Positions 12,501 to 28,206 are shown, counted from the first letter of the stretch. The stretch is 64,000 bases of DNA from Liolophura sinensis (GCF_032854445.1 NC_088295.1:47355385-47419384); one strand, 5' to 3'. Notes: generated from the letters alone by a model not told the origin. Numbers and translations are program-made.

Positions 12501-15500
12501 TAGCAAAAGAAAGTCAAGCGTCTTAACCACGCGGTTGCGACCAAGACCCACCCTGAGTATTGTATAATGATATAGTATGTTATAAATTGCAATTAACATC
12601 ACTGCATTTTTTTTACCCAATTCTGCTTAAGCCATGGCACTGGGGGGGGGGAGGGGATATGCCGCTATTTAAGTAAATATGAACAGTTAGAATAAAACTC
12701 TAACTGAGATAAATTAAAAAGAGGACGTATTTCACCTGCTATGTTCATGTGACAATTTGCCAGCTATCACACTACATTGCTACTCTAGTTTTATCCGCTG
12801 TATGCTGTACGGCTTCAGTTATTTATTTACTTACTTGACTGCAGTTTTACGTCCTATTGCAGAATATTTCACCTATACGACGGCGGTCAGCAGCTTGGTG
12901 GGAGGAAACCGGGCAGAGCCCGGGGGAAACCCACAACCAAACGCAAGCTGCTGAACGACCTTCAGACATACGACAGGAGAGTAAGCAGCATGAGCAAAAT
13001 TGACGAGAGGCTGCTCGGCTACCCTGTGCGTATTTAATTATATTCATTAGTATGGCGGCGAGATGTGTTCCACGGTATTGAGAAATACTCACAAGTGCAT
13101 GGCCAGTGCAATGAAATCGTATATCAAAGAGGTCTGGTCGATTGTCTTGCCAGCACTGAAAGCAAACATAGCAATCAAAACCTAAGTAAGCGAAGTAATT
13201 TACCCATTGCCTATATTTGGGTAGATGCGCATATTTTATTACACTGTTTGTGAAAGAAGAATAACGGAAGTAAATGTAGGTAATGGGACAAAAACCTAAT
13301 CTATTAAAATGACAGAATTTCTGAGTGATGGCAGAATAGATAATATTATGGCCAGAAACTAGTATGACAAATATGTTTGTTAGTGTAACGGGATATTGCA
13401 TCACCCAGAAAAAATAATATTATGTTAAATTTAACACATTATTTTCAAGACGCTTGTACTTACCTGAGCATGGCAGCTTTCTATCAGTTCCTGAAAGCAT
13501 CCAAAAGATTCATATTCCCGGCACATCCAGACCAAACATACTCTGTGAAGTTTACGGGTCCATTTTTTAGAATCCCTTTAAAAAAATGACAGCTCATTGA
13601 GGTATGATCGGAACAGGTGCGTTTTCAAACTGTAACCATGTCTGCTTAAGCAAATATAAACATGGACATGACATTAAACCGATTGTGCGTATATTCAAGC
13701 TAATATTTCCAAAACGAGGACATATATTAAAATTCACAAATAATCGAATGCATATGCCATACATGATGGAAGTTTTAAATGGAGCTGTTTCCCTTCGATG
13801 AGAAACTGTAAGCACCAAACAATATCGGTATCTATACTGACAAAGTTGAACACATGCATGTGGACCAAGTATGTCAAATGACAAACGAGGCAATTCGCTC
13901 GGAGTTTTACAGTTTAAAAGTATGGGAAGATGACTTCCAGACTTAGCACTAAATTACTAAAAATTTTGACTAGAATGTTACGGAAGTTAGAAACAAGGTT
14001 TCGTTTACCAAAACATGGCTTAAATATACCAATTATACAAGGCGAAAACATGCACCTGGTGTTTGTTGAAGAGTTTAACTGAACGCTCGGCACATGCTTT
14101 TGACTGAATGACTTCATATTTCCCCAAACAGGCATTTTCTGGGAATATGATTACTATATATTTTTGGAAATATATCATGGAATGTCCAAATTTTAATTTT
14201 CACTGACATGGTCAAATGTACGAAAAGGTGACATCTAATAACTGCTTGAAGTTAACATGTATAGTTTCACTTCCTCGTCAGTATAACTTGATCATAACAT
14301 CCAATAAACATGGCGCCTACCTTATTGCAGTGAGCAGAGATATAAAAGGTGTTACCCCTATACCTCCCGCTATACACAGTAGCACCCTATATTTCCTAAC
14401 GTCCTCCATTGGGCTGCAGAATGGACCATCTACTCGTAAACAATGTCTGGAAAGTCAAATAAAATGGAATGATTCCATGGGAGACAACTCGCGTGCAAAA
14501 AGGACATAAAATATAGTAATCTCTTTACGTACTCTCGCTGTAACTGTAAGAGGCTTTTGACCAATGAGGTCGCGTGTTCGAACTAGGTTTTGTCATGTTT
14601 CTGTCATGTTACTTGGACATGGTTTACCAACGGCATTCATCTTAACATCCATAATCCTAACCACCGCCTTATGTGAAAAAGTCTTGATTATACGTTAATC
14701 AAATATATAACTGTTCACAGACCTAGCAGTATGAAAAATCCTTATGGCCGTACTAACGGTACCAATCTGTTTATATTTTCTGTTAAGATATATACACATG
14801 GGCGAGCCGGAATAAGGGCAACGAGGACTCCCGGTGAAAGGTATTTTGATAGATTGATGCAGTATTATGATTTTTCTTAATGATTATGATAGGTACGGCG
14901 AATCTTCCATTGATCGTATTCAGAAATACAATGTGGGTAACTGATAATGGACTGAGAAGTACTCAGATGCTGAAATGACCTGACATTTGCAGTTAAGCCG
15001 AATTCCCAACCCAATTTGTTGCCTTGACAGAAGCGTGAATGTTTACATATAGGTCCTCTACGGTAACAAATAAACTATAGCAATTTCTCGCGTAATATGA
15101 CATGAATTTAGAGAAATATCCTGCTGATTTGCCTCAACGAAAATACGATTTTAATGTTTTTGTTTCCGTTAACGGTTTATCATTTTGCCTTTTTCGCTTC
15201 TTTGAGAGAAAATATTATATATAAAGCTAGTAAATCTAAGCACTCGGCCAAAGAAACTTACCGCATGTTTTCCACGGCTTCATTCTCTAATCTGTCGTGT
15301 GAATTTAATAACAGTTTTCTCAACTTTTCTGCAATAATCAATAAAGCAATCTGTATGTCTCTATGTAAACAATATTAAGTATTTTGAAAGAATTTTTAAC
15401 CAGTTTGATGAAACTTTAATGGTTTCCATCTGTCAAACAACACACTGTATTTGTCAATATCATTACAGCTACATTCCACTGAAGACCGTATAGACTATAG

Positions 15501-18500
15501 ATGTAGTATTGCATGCAGCATGGTAGCATATGTAAATTACAGTCTTCTAGAAAGACAGTCGGGCTGCTTTTTTAACACTTTATAAAACCAAATCGTCGCA
15601 GGACCAAATTCTCGGGATTAACATTTTTCATGAACTTCAATCTGTTTATATATTGCTTCCCTGTTCACATTACACTACATGAATCATGTCATGTGGTAAA
15701 CCATCAACAAGCGGCTTCCGTGGCCGATTAAATAACTCATGCTGCCTTTCTCTTCAGTCGTATGTGGGAAGGTCTGCCAGTAGTCTGCGGATGATTGGTT
15801 AACTCTTGCACAGGTTTCCTCCCACCATAATGATGGCACCTATGAGTGAAATACTCTTCAGTACGACGTAAATAAATCGCCCACAACGTTCTTCAATAAA
15901 TGAGACTTACCTCTCCTGTACCAACGCTCCCTAGCCTAATGGTCAATAGTAATAAATACGTCTCTAAACACGTTTGATTCTAATTTTCGCGCACTCGGAG
16001 GCCATCATATACATTAGGACAATTATATGTTTGGTAATTGTTTGGGGTGCTATTCAAAATTTCATCCAAACCACTCTTGTTGACCTCCGTCTAACCCTGT
16101 CTGTGTACAATTTTGTAATACATCACAGTTTATATTTTGCTCGTAAAGCAAAGAGATAGTTCACAAGAAATGTAGCATTACATTAAAGCATTTTTGCGTT
16201 TTTACATAGCAATGTAGCATTACATTAAAGCGTTTTTTGCGTTTTTACATAGCAATGTAGCATCACTTTAAAGCATTTTTGCGTTTTTACATAGCAATGT
16301 AGCGTTACATTAAAGTATTTTTGCGTTTTTACAGAGCTTGAAACGACATACTTAGTCGGGAAATGTTACGATTTCGAATAAATGCGCGACAGACAGAAAC
16401 GATACATGGCTCAAAGTCATGTGTGCTTTCTAATTTACTAATGTGTAAACTTCTTCAGGCGTTACATTAAAGTATTTTTGCGTTTTTTTACAAAGCTTGA
16501 AACGACATATTTAGTCGGAAAATGTTACGATTTCGAATAAATGCGCGACAAAAACGATACATGGTTCTTTCTAATTGATTAATATGTAAACTTCTTCAGT
16601 ATGGCGTTATACAATAATCGAATAAATCGATGTTAATATGAAATTCTGTTAATGCACTCCATAGTTACCAAATCACCTGACCAGTCACCACGTGCTCTGA
16701 TATGTACGGAAAAGCTGGGCCTTTCGGACACTGGGCACTTGAAAAAAAGAAGATAATTCCGATGTGAAATTTACAAAGATGACTTTGCGTGAAAAAGATT
16801 GATCGTAGTTTTTGTAAAGCAGATTAAAGTGCTGTTACGAGATATAATTCGCATAAAATGGCCATCGGCATCAGAAAATAAACCTGCGGCTACAATTTAT
16901 GTGGAATTTACGCTTGATTCATTGAGGAAATCTTTATGAACGAAACAGCATCGTGAAAAATTTATCGGCCGCATTAATGTCACATTTCACACTTGCAAAA
17001 ATTCGGAAGAAACCAAACATTGTTATTTATAGAAAAGTTTCCTTGAAAATCTTTTTTCAGACACCGTCCCTAAATCACTTACCATTGTCAAGGAAAATGG
17101 ATGCCACTCAAAAGTCGAAATCCTGGGACACTGGAGAAGTATAAACTGAAAATGTGATGTGAAAGTGGAGATCTGTTTTCGAAATTACTTCAGTAAAAAC
17201 AATTATGAAGAAAACAATATAAATGTACTTAATCAAGCTTATCAACAGATTATTTTAAAAAGAATTAAAAGACGAACGAGAACATTTTGAATCGTTTTCC
17301 AGTTCTCTTGTAAGTAAGAGAGGATCAAGCAGACCTGGAATGGAACTCACATTGTTCAGAGGCTCCAGGGTCGATCAGCTGCACCAGCACGCTAACCACG
17401 GATGCCACGGGTTTTATTTAGGGAGGTGTTAATGTGAACACAGCAAGTATATTATTACCTATACAGGTACTAAAGGTAAATTTTGGAACTCATTCGTTTG
17501 TTTTGATTTATTACCTGTCCAGGTTTAGCTGCGAATCCTGGTCTCTCTAACTGCAGTTCTACAACATCACAGGGGTGGTTCTTCACGGCTACCAGTTTTA
17601 CCTGGGTCAGTCGCCGCGTGAATCGGTAGACAGTGTCACAGACGTACACCAGCAGCGGTCCGCTCACCCACAACCAAGACTGAAATGTGAACACAACTAA
17701 GGCTGAAATGTGAGCACAACCGAGACTAAAATGTGAGCACAACGAAGACTGAAATCTGAACATAACCAAGGCTGGGATTGGAGCACAACCGAGACTGAAA
17801 TGTGAACACAACCAAGGCTGAAATTGGAGCACAACCGAAACTGAAATTTGAACACAACCAAAGCTTAAACATGAACACAACCGGGACTGAAAGATGAACA
17901 CAATCGGAACTTAAATATGAACACAATCAAGGCTGAAATGTGAACACAACCAAGACTAAAATGTGAAAAAAAGCGAGACTGAAATATGAACACAGCCAAA
18001 ACTGAAATATGAACGCAACCAAGACAAAATTTTGAGCACAACTAAGACTGAAATGTGATCGCAAACAAGACTAAACGGTGAACACAAGCAAACTTGAATA
18101 TGACAATAACGAGAAACGAGAAATAACGTTAGGTCTAAACACAACGCTCTTGTACTTTTATCGTCAACTTTATGACAACATGACGTCATCCTTGTATTAA
18201 GCACCTAGTAAGCTACATGAATTATTCTCAAAGTAATATTCAAAGACAGATTTGGTGATACTTGACTGATACGCTGACTGAAGAAGTCCTCCAATTCGGA
18301 GCCAAGGAAATTAAATGAATCACCTTCAAAAGAATATTCAGAGAAATAGGTATAACATTCAAAGAAAACGGATATGAAGCTGACAAGATGACGTCACTAA
18401 TAATATAACGGAAATTAAATGGTAAAACGTTAACTCTCTACAAATCAATTTTTATTTGATACGTAGTAACGCTATCGGGTTTAATCAGTCTACGCGATGA

Positions 18501-21500
18501 AACATAGTCAACATACTGCTACATCAAAGATACCGTGTTCTTTGATGTTGTTTACTGCGACAATGACTAAACTAAGTCTACGACTAAAGGGCACGTCGTT
18601 TTACCATAAATAATACATACTGTTTTTCAGTTATCATTTCATTTCCTTCCAAATTTATCAAGTTTTTGTCGAGACGGATTTATGCCACCTTCCAGCCCTG
18701 CGAGATGTTTCCAGTATGTGAAATATTAACAAATCATTTAGCAATATGTTTTTTAGTTTTCAATCTACCGAAAGCAAAATGAAATTCAAATATTAAAATT
18801 AGGTTCTCCTCTGTTAATCAGAATTGTTTGTATAAATTTTAAGATAAATCATGTCTCAGTTATGTAAGAAGATAGAACGCCGCTTACATAGCAGCCGATC
18901 TGTGTAAAACGTGGATTATCGTCACATGCTGTCCCAAAGTTGTATTCTGCTTCCGGTATTGGTTCTTGTCGTGTTTCTGGGAGTAATGTCATGTTACCGG
19001 AAGTTATATTTTTAATCGGACATCCAGGCGTATGGGAGTTCACGTTGATCTGTTTTCTGATTGGTCCCCTAGAAATGATAATAGCATTTCAATTAGCTAG
19101 TCCGTAAAATCATATGTGATTAATTGAAGTCCGAGTAGGCCAAGCTCTTTTCGTTAAAATAAACCAGTAAACACAGAATATGTCGACTATGATAATGGAA
19201 ATGTTTCGGTTTCATATCGAGTAGGTTTTATTAAACAAGCCGTTCTTGAGATATTAATAATTATCTCCATATAACACACGTCTCCATTATACAAATAAAT
19301 CAGTATTGTTACAGCTGTTTTTAAGGGCTTACATCATTATCCTTTTTTCCTTTAGGGTTCCATACTATAGCGCTTGAAATAGAGAAAGCTTACAGGTATA
19401 CTGACAAGAGGACAAATTTCACCGGATCATTTGCCAAATATCGCACTGTCGTGGTTGCTCTCTATGCCAGTCTTTTATATTTAGTTTGTCTTGTCGAGGC
19501 TGCTTGCAGCGAAAGGTACTAGTCGGACTACTTACTTGAGGGCATGAACCAGCAGAAGGACGTAAAACAGCACAAACAGACGATGACAGTACCAGAATAG
19601 ATCATAGTTGACGTTTCTGGAATAGAGAAGTGACATCATGCATGAGCAGCATCAGTCCACCACTGTCATTTTTCACTGTAAAGGACAAGCAAAAACAGAG
19701 GTGTTGATACTAACACATCTGGCACCACGTCTTGGAGCAAGACAGCTACCAGGCACAAGTCTTCAAAGCTTTACTTTACAGTTAAGCTTTATAATTTTTT
19801 TCAATTTGGATAACATTCCCATTATTTTATTTTCTTTTATTGTTTTCTCATTAGATGGCGGAACTCTCAACCCCACTGACTTTGTATGTGCGAAAGGCTT
19901 CCAGTGGGCTCCCACAATAATGCTTCAGTGCGCCGTAAAAACTGAAGAGAAAAAAATAATTTAAACAAGCCATGGTACTAAGGGGCGTTTAATTTGCTAC
20001 TATTTAAGCATTTACATGAACAAAACATTAACTTAGGTAAAATGACCAGGGACTGTGTTTCACAGGTCACACTATCATCGCTGCTCTGGTTTTACTCTCT
20101 TAGCTGCAGTCTTTTATATTGAAAGCAAAGCTGTACTAATGACCCGCAGAATCGCGTTTAGTGCAGGCGCTGCCCCCATGCACTTTGTAGCCCTGATGTG
20201 ACTGAGTGCTTGGACATTGTTGTTTGTTGGCACATTCCCCTCATATTACCTTATATTAGTGACGCTGGAACTGACAATTAAGGAAAGCAGAATCATCATG
20301 AGGAAACCAGTCACTCCTGGCACTGAAAAAAAAAACAGAAAATCAAATTAATAAAATTAGCGTGTGCTGATATAAATAAAGGCATGGAAAGACTATATAA
20401 ATATATTGTGTGATGACAGGCTTATCAGCGTGAGCAGGTGGGAACGGCGCAATAGGGAATGTACATGAGATCTTATTCGGAGCCTAACGTGGCATTTTAG
20501 TAATGGGAGCCCTTCATTTTTTCAGAAACTCAGAAGACTCATGACGTAACTAATCCATGTGCTTAGCATTTGATCTCCCATCTCAGATGGTCATTGTGAA
20601 AAGCAGATGCTAAGCATACGAATTAGCGAAGCTAAAAATATCGCCCCCCAAGGAAGAATGTAGTGACTGCGCGACTCACCAAACATCTTACTCAAACATG
20701 TAGGTACACAAAAACCGTACACTGTATACATCTTCCGCCACGTTGCAATCTTTGCAATCAATACCAGACGTTTCCACAGAGGGCACACTTGTTCATAAAC
20801 ACATTTTTTGTAAAGTACTTACAGTTCAAGTAAGCAAAGTCTTTACCCGGTGACATTTTGCAGTTTCTGCCGCACAACGCGGCTCACTGCCAGAAGAATA
20901 GTTCTTTTGGCTTATAGGCATTCATTCATAACCTAGTGCTTGGAAAACTCCAATGAAAGAGATGAAGTCATAGCGCTAGGGATTATGTAATTTGCTACTA
21001 TTTAAGCATTTACATGAACAGTTAGACTAGCCTTGGTGAATCTCAGTTTTGCGTCTGACTGATGTGTATGTCGTCTTTCAATATGTAGCCACATGTGGTT
21101 TCTCATTATGTACCCACATCGTTTAACTTAACTGACTGGCTTAATATTCGCCACAGTGATTAACGGGTGTTCCCTGCGAGGTTTCTCGGCTATCTGTATC
21201 AATAAACACGACGATCACGAAGAGTAAATTGCACTGAAATATCTTATCTAACAAAGAAAACTCATTGGTCTTACCTGTTTGTAAAAGTATCCATAAAGGG
21301 TCCTGGAAAAGGAAAATTTCCTGTGTTTAGAAGCTCTTTATCATAATGACAACCTGACTTTTAAATAAAGTAAAACTGGCATGTTTTTTTTTTTTGCAAA
21401 ACAATTGCATGAACCATGATTGTAATAACTCTTTTCTTTTCCTAGCCGAAATTAAAATGAAGTCTATTTATTTCTTGGTTAAATAAGTTGGCAACAATGC

Positions 21501-24500
21501 CGAAATCGAATCTCTATTTTTTTTACCCCGAATTAATTCGACCACGGGTTGGGCTTGACTACTCCATGCACCAGATTATCCCAAACACCTCAAATGTCAA
21601 AAGTATCAAGTTCCTTAATTCATACATTGTTACATATCTACTTATTTGTTTGATTGATGTTTTTCGCGGTACTCAAGAATATTTCAGTTATGCGACGGTA
21701 GCCAGCATTATGGTGGGCCTTGCTACATATGGGTGTATGTGTCTATTTTTCAAGGTTTTTCACGGGAATGCCGATGCTTCGCGAGTCCTGCGCAAACCGA
21801 GTCAGTGTCCTCTGGCCTAAATCTTGCCTTGCAGAAACCAAACAGTTGTATAAAGCTGCCCTACTTATATTGCGCTTACATAAATGTCAGAATACCAAAT
21901 CTCCGGGCGAATGATAACAAATCCTTGGACTAAAGCACACTGAGCATCTAGCACACATGTCGTACTTAATATTCCGATAGAGTTATATACCTCAAAGGGA
22001 AATTCTAAGTAAGGCATTGGACCTAACCACAAAAATGTCAGCACATGTGTTCGGTCGGGTAGTGGCTGTAACACATGATACAATGTCTCTGTATCAAATT
22101 GAAATGTGGGTTTCCACCCTACGCATGCGGCGAAATGAGAGGAAACGGAAAAAATCTGTCTGCGCCGTTTTCACAGCCTTTATTCCGCTAGGAACTGTTT
22201 CCTAATTCGCCATGACAAACAAACAAGTCACCTACACGGCTTGTGTTATAATCTCGATGCAAAACAGGGTACGTATACGGCCCCTAGATAACGAAGAGCA
22301 GAAGCATTTGCACTGGACGCAGATGGTTTTAATTGTCCAGTGAACATAAGACAATGGGCTTCTTTCATAAACAGGAGTCTGCGGGCAAGATAAGCCGAGA
22401 CACATGTGGCCCCTATTTAACGTCGTTTCACTACCAGTGAAAGACAATAGGATGTGTTCCTTACATTATGAAGAGGCAAGGTTTCCTGTCAGTGTTACCT
22501 CTGGGATTGCTCGCGGGGGTTCGGCATGCCAGTCAGACCATAAGGTTAGTACTTCATTCAGTGTAGATATGAGTTGGGTTTCTTTTGTCCCACTTTCTGG
22601 ACAGAAATAAACCCACAGCGCTTACAATAGTTAACACATAGTGTGTGAACACGATAAGAACTACCCTGGGGAAATCTTCCGGTTATTACGAAAAGGTCAC
22701 TGTTTTGATTGGCTCACAGAGGGACACAAACCGAGAATTTCACGACGTAACACTGGTTCACGCATATGTAAGCTAGGGCCCACACTGATCCAAACTTGAA
22801 CCCCATTAAGTCACTAGATAAAACCTTGCGCATACGACACTACCATCAGACTGGCATATACGACGTATTTTGTTCAGCAAAATGAAGTTGGAGTGGCTTT
22901 AAGATAAAACCTTAACAGAGATAAAATTGCCAGCTATCACAATGTCTTCGCCGCTCTGGTTTTACTGTCTTTTCTGTACGTCTTTAATTATATTAAAGCG
23001 ATTAGCATGAGAGCATGTACAAGTCATCTTAATATTCCCAACTGTCTCAACTGTCTTCGCATTACTCTGTTACAATGCTCTAGGGGCCAAGACCTACATG
23101 TTCATTATGCTTAGGAAAGACGTTTATTTTAACTGGAAGAAAATACACAAGTTGAAAATGTAAAATACGACGTTGATAGTCTAATAATATGTTTTGTTCC
23201 TTTCACAGGGATCTTCATGCATACCTGTTTCGTTTACGTATTCTGCATGTAATGTACGAGTACAGACCTGGTCCTGGTATAGGGCGGCGTTCACGTCACG
23301 AATCACGTGATTATAGTACATGGAGAAGTTGCGCGCGTTCCACATATGAGCACTAAAGTGTACCACTGAAAATAAGAAATAAAACACATATTATAGTCAG
23401 GAACTTACACAAAAACGAATACATTTACTGACAGAGAATTTGTCTCAATTTACACTAAAATCGTTAAGATAAACATAAATATAGCTTTCCACATATATTA
23501 TGGTTTATCTTTTGTTATTAAAGATTGTTTTCGTGTTTTAAACCAGTTAAAATTTGCCTTTAAACATTTCATGGTTAGGGATGTGACATCTGCGGTACTT
23601 TAACAATTTAACGTACCGAATATATTTAAGGTTCATTAATGTATCATTTCCTGAAATCAGTGTAAAGAAATCGTTTCGCTACTTACTGGACGTTCCAACA
23701 ATAAGATAGGCACAACAAATATGAAATCCTTTACAACAATCTAGTAGCATTCTCATCGTCCGTAGTTTCATCTGAAAATGAGAAACTTGCTTAATGCTAT
23801 TTGTCTTCGTCGAATTCTTAGATGTTCTACTCTTATCTTTACCAATGTGTCAATAATAGTGCGAGTTAATATTGACCCTTAATACATTTATTTTGGGGCC
23901 CTCCGTGGCCCAGTGAACTAGCACGTCAGCGCGGTGTAATGATCCAGGAGCCTCCCACCAATGCGGTCGTTGTGAGTTCAAGTCCAGCTCATGCTGGCTT
24001 CCTCTCCGTTCGCACTTGGGAAGGTCTGCCTGCAAGCCGGGGATGGTTGTGGGTTTCCCCCGGGCTCTGTCCGGTTTCCTCGCACCAGAATGCTGACCGC
24101 CGTCGTATAAGTGAAATATTCCGGTGTAAAATATCAATCAAATAAATAAATACATAAATAAATAAATACATTTATTTTGGAACCTGTAATCTGAATTCAC
24201 TTGTCGCTGAAGTAAGAAATATAAATCTGCTTTTCAACGCTTCATACACTGATGCATTTTGAGGCATCGTCACGGTGTGAAGTTTTACTGCTAATCAGAT
24301 ACATTAGAGTCGAACATTAGCTTTGAAGGCCACTATAAGAGACAGAAAAAGTCATCCGTCAGAGTCTTACCTTAGCGTTGAAGTGCCGGAGGGTGGTAAC
24401 TGTCACTCGGCACACCGGCAACACTGCCATTCCACAGGTAAGGTTTAACACGGCTGCGGACGCTCGGGATAAGCACAGACAGGACTGTAACATACATGGG

Positions 24501-27500
24501 TATATCATAAAGCTTATCACACAATAGATTTAGCCTTGCTGAGAAAACGAATATGAATGACAGACTTTACAAACCACAAAGATATGCCGTTTCTTGACTG
24601 GCTCTACCAAACTGATTTACAAAGCTGACTGATTCAGGTACAAATCTTCCCTGAACAATATGCCCTCATCAGCACGTTTGTTTCTTTTCAACACACAAGA
24701 ACCAATGTGAGTTCAAGTTTAGTTTATGCTGGCTTAATCTCCGGCTGTACGTGGAAAGGTCTGTCAGCAGCTTGCGGATGGTCGTGGGTTTCCCCCGGGC
24801 TGTGCCCGGTTTCCTACCATCATAATGCTGATCGCCGTTGTATATGTGAAATATTCTTGAGTACGGCGTAAAACACCAATCAAATAAATAAATAAATAAA
24901 TAAATAAATCAATACACAAGACAATGCGTGTGCATATCTGCCAGCCCACACTGTATTATAGCCATGGAAATTTACACAAGCTCCATTCATGGATATCTTG
25001 TACTTGTATACTCTGGGAATCTCGGATTTCGATCACTTTAAATGAATGATTATGGTTTAACGCCCGATCACTTTGAAGTTTGCCACACCAGACGATGGAA
25101 GTAGTATCTTCTAAAGGCTTGTAGTAAAGTCAACTGCAATCTGTGTGATAAATGTCTTTTATTACAAGTTTGTGATATAATGCACACCTTATATATTTAT
25201 CAACGCATATTTTTTTCTTCAGTTCTACACTGATTTATTAATCGTACATTTTAAATTTGTACATATATGTAAAAAGGTATATATACTTTCTGAATGGGGC
25301 ACTGAGTCTAAATAAAGTTTATTAATATTATTATTAGGTACTTATTAGATATTTATTGTCAATAGTACATGTAATTGCTACATATCTACATGTGGGTGTC
25401 ATCACGACATGGCTGACTTTGTACATCGATAAGGGAGCTATAACCACCGTCGGGTTGTTTACTTTACGAACAAGCTGACGCCAGAGAGCTTTCAAATGAG
25501 ATACAACTGGTTCACCGATTGTAGTTCATTAATGCTAAATGAGGATAAATCGAACAGGGAAGTGTCAGGTTTCCCTGCTTTATTTGTTCTCGGGGAATTG
25601 ACAGCATAAAACGGACGACAGCGATTTTTGTTTGGCCTTACATGAAGTTCCTTGCAGCCTTCCATCAATGTCAAACACACGTGGGTGAGTTCAACGGTAA
25701 CTCGCCAAAGATCGGTGGGATACTAATGTTTAATCCAACCACGCCATCGTACATAAGTTAAAATTCTTGTCTTTTGCGATAAAAAACCCCAACAACTTCG
25801 TAAGATTTATCAGGTTACTGCATATTAATGTAATTATACTAAATGTGAGCAAACTGTTGATCTCTGATTAAAATCTGGGTTCGGAATGTTTCTTAATGCA
25901 CACGCTGATTTAGTTTTGACTTTATGTTAGGCCGATTTTCTGACGTAAGTATGGACAGTGTTTTCGGTTACCTCCACCCATAGACAAAGCCCCTGTCATT
26001 GAGGTGACAAATTGATTATGCCTTACACACCCAATCAAATCAATAACTATTTAGAATCGATATTCACACACAAAGGAGACTTTTCATTCGAACAAAAAAT
26101 ATTCATCAGAATTTACCAAGAACAGGACAACTTGTCTACAGAATTTATTTACTTATTTCATTAGTGTTTTACGCCGTACTCAAGAATATTTCATGTATAC
26201 AACGGTGGTCATCTGCTTAGTGGGAGGAAACTGGGCAGTCCGCGGGAAACCCACGACCATCCCGCAGGTTGCAATCAGACCTTGCCACATATGGCCGGGG
26301 AGAAAGCCAGCATGAGGTCTACAGAACTGAAGTATGCTGAAGTTATCATAGACATCTTGAAATCGTATAAAGCAATTATACAATTCGTTGCAGGTTTAAA
26401 GGCAAAGCAAAATTCACTAGCTCAGAAGCGTTTCTCTCAAATATCTATCAAAAGGGTATTTTGGGCGTCAAAACATATACATCGCGACATTCCTCTGAGA
26501 TGTTGAAAGCTTGAAGTCAAAACAAGTGTAGTTCCCTTTTTTAAACGTGACTTCACAAGCGAGTAATCCAAGTAACACGACTGGCAAGTGTTTGTTATCT
26601 TGGATATTTGAAGTAGAGAGACAACTTAATACGGCGGACGTGCCGTCGATCAGGCAAGATGTATTCAGTTTTGCACTTAAACTTCACTGCCATCAAGTAA
26701 AGGGTTTATGTCAACGGCGTTAGCAGAATAACATCGACTTTTTAGTACGATTTCATTCTTTTTAGTAATATGGCATGCCAGATTTAAACTCAACCATGTC
26801 TATATATGTGCAGTGGAAATATTTCCTCGTGCACTTGATGCAACTCATCCGGCTAAGTATATGTGCTGAGAACATATGTCGCCTGTCTGTTCTGCTTTAC
26901 CAATTAATCTATTCGCTTTCCTTCGAGAGGACATCCCCGTCAATTTCTTGAGATAGCCCTGGCACGGTGCCCAAGTGTATTCTAATATGGAAATGCCATG
27001 CTCATGGGTTATGTTTACATGTAGTCTACCGCATCTGCCTTGGTAAATACAATTGTGCTAGGGTAGCCAATAATAAATCATCTCTTACCATATACATTGT
27101 GTCTTAGTTACAGCGAGACCTTCCACTAGCAGAACCAAGAAAAGAAAAGTGAAAACCCTAACAATAAATATTCTTTGTGGTGACCTTTGCACTCACCAGA
27201 TAATAGTTGCCTCCATTTGTAAACACGGGGCATGTCCCTATCGTCAGTGTTTGCAATTCATGTGTTTTTTCAGAGCTTTTCTTGGGAATTCATATATTAT
27301 ACACAGATTACCGTCGCAGTTGTCCTCGCAAGCTTGACATGTAAGCACCTCAGTGTTGATCAATACATTACCACGCAGTCCTCTAATAATCCCCCAATAC
27401 TGTTATTCATGCAGCCTCGTCTGGGGGATTTCGTACTCATACGTTCCTATTCTCTGTCACAAGAAATCCATTACTTCCGTACAATAAACGTTCAGCTTTT

Positions 27501-28135
27501 TTCTGTTGATTTACGCTCGTAAAAACGGTCACAACGTTCTCTCCTGAAAATTGCCGATTAAATCCATATATGTCATATCTTGTTTGGCTGGTAAGCGATA
27601 GCCTTACGTATACAGAAACGACATATGCAATTAACCAAAGGGTTATAACATGTTTTATAGTACCATGGGTCTGGTATGAAGAAATGATTATAGCTTAATG
27701 CCAGTTTGACCATGCGTTCCGTAACGTTTTGTTCAGACATTGCACGAATGGCTATGGAGCGATTATTTTTATGAGGACTTAATATGCCACTGCACTGGAC
27801 CAGGGCATTAGTGGTGACATTTATCATCTATATGTGGCGTCCATTGTCTTTTTATTGCTGCCAGATGCCAGTTGCACGATAAGGCGTGTAAAGACACGGC
27901 CTTGCTATCATTTTCAGATAACCTGCGGTCGCCTTCGCTAATACACTCATTTCCCTGGAGTATAAACAGAGTGTCGGCTTAGTTAGTGTAGAAAGGAAAT
28001 AAACTGAATGACCCAATACCCTAACTCGCGCGTTCGCATCAGACATCTGCCCATTTATCTCCTTCTTGGATGGCGCGAAAAACTTAAACGAATGTGTTCC
28101 TATTATCGCAGGATCAGGAAGTAAAAGAACACAAG

Positions 28136-28206
<71 letters not shown>

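Noticed and set aside
12847-13404. 185-codon minus-strand frame
   Set aside because: It reads through an intron, NOX exon 15 (13093-13155) and a SINE; only the exon is real.
17470-17901. 143-codon minus-strand frame with Cys/Phe-rich repeats
   Set aside because: NOX exon 9 joined to intronic minisatellite read-through; the repeats are not protein sequence.
28137-28203. CRISPR or other prokaryotic array for any of the tandem repeats
   Set aside because: Repeats are microsatellites or minisatellites without unique spacers, in a eukaryotic context.
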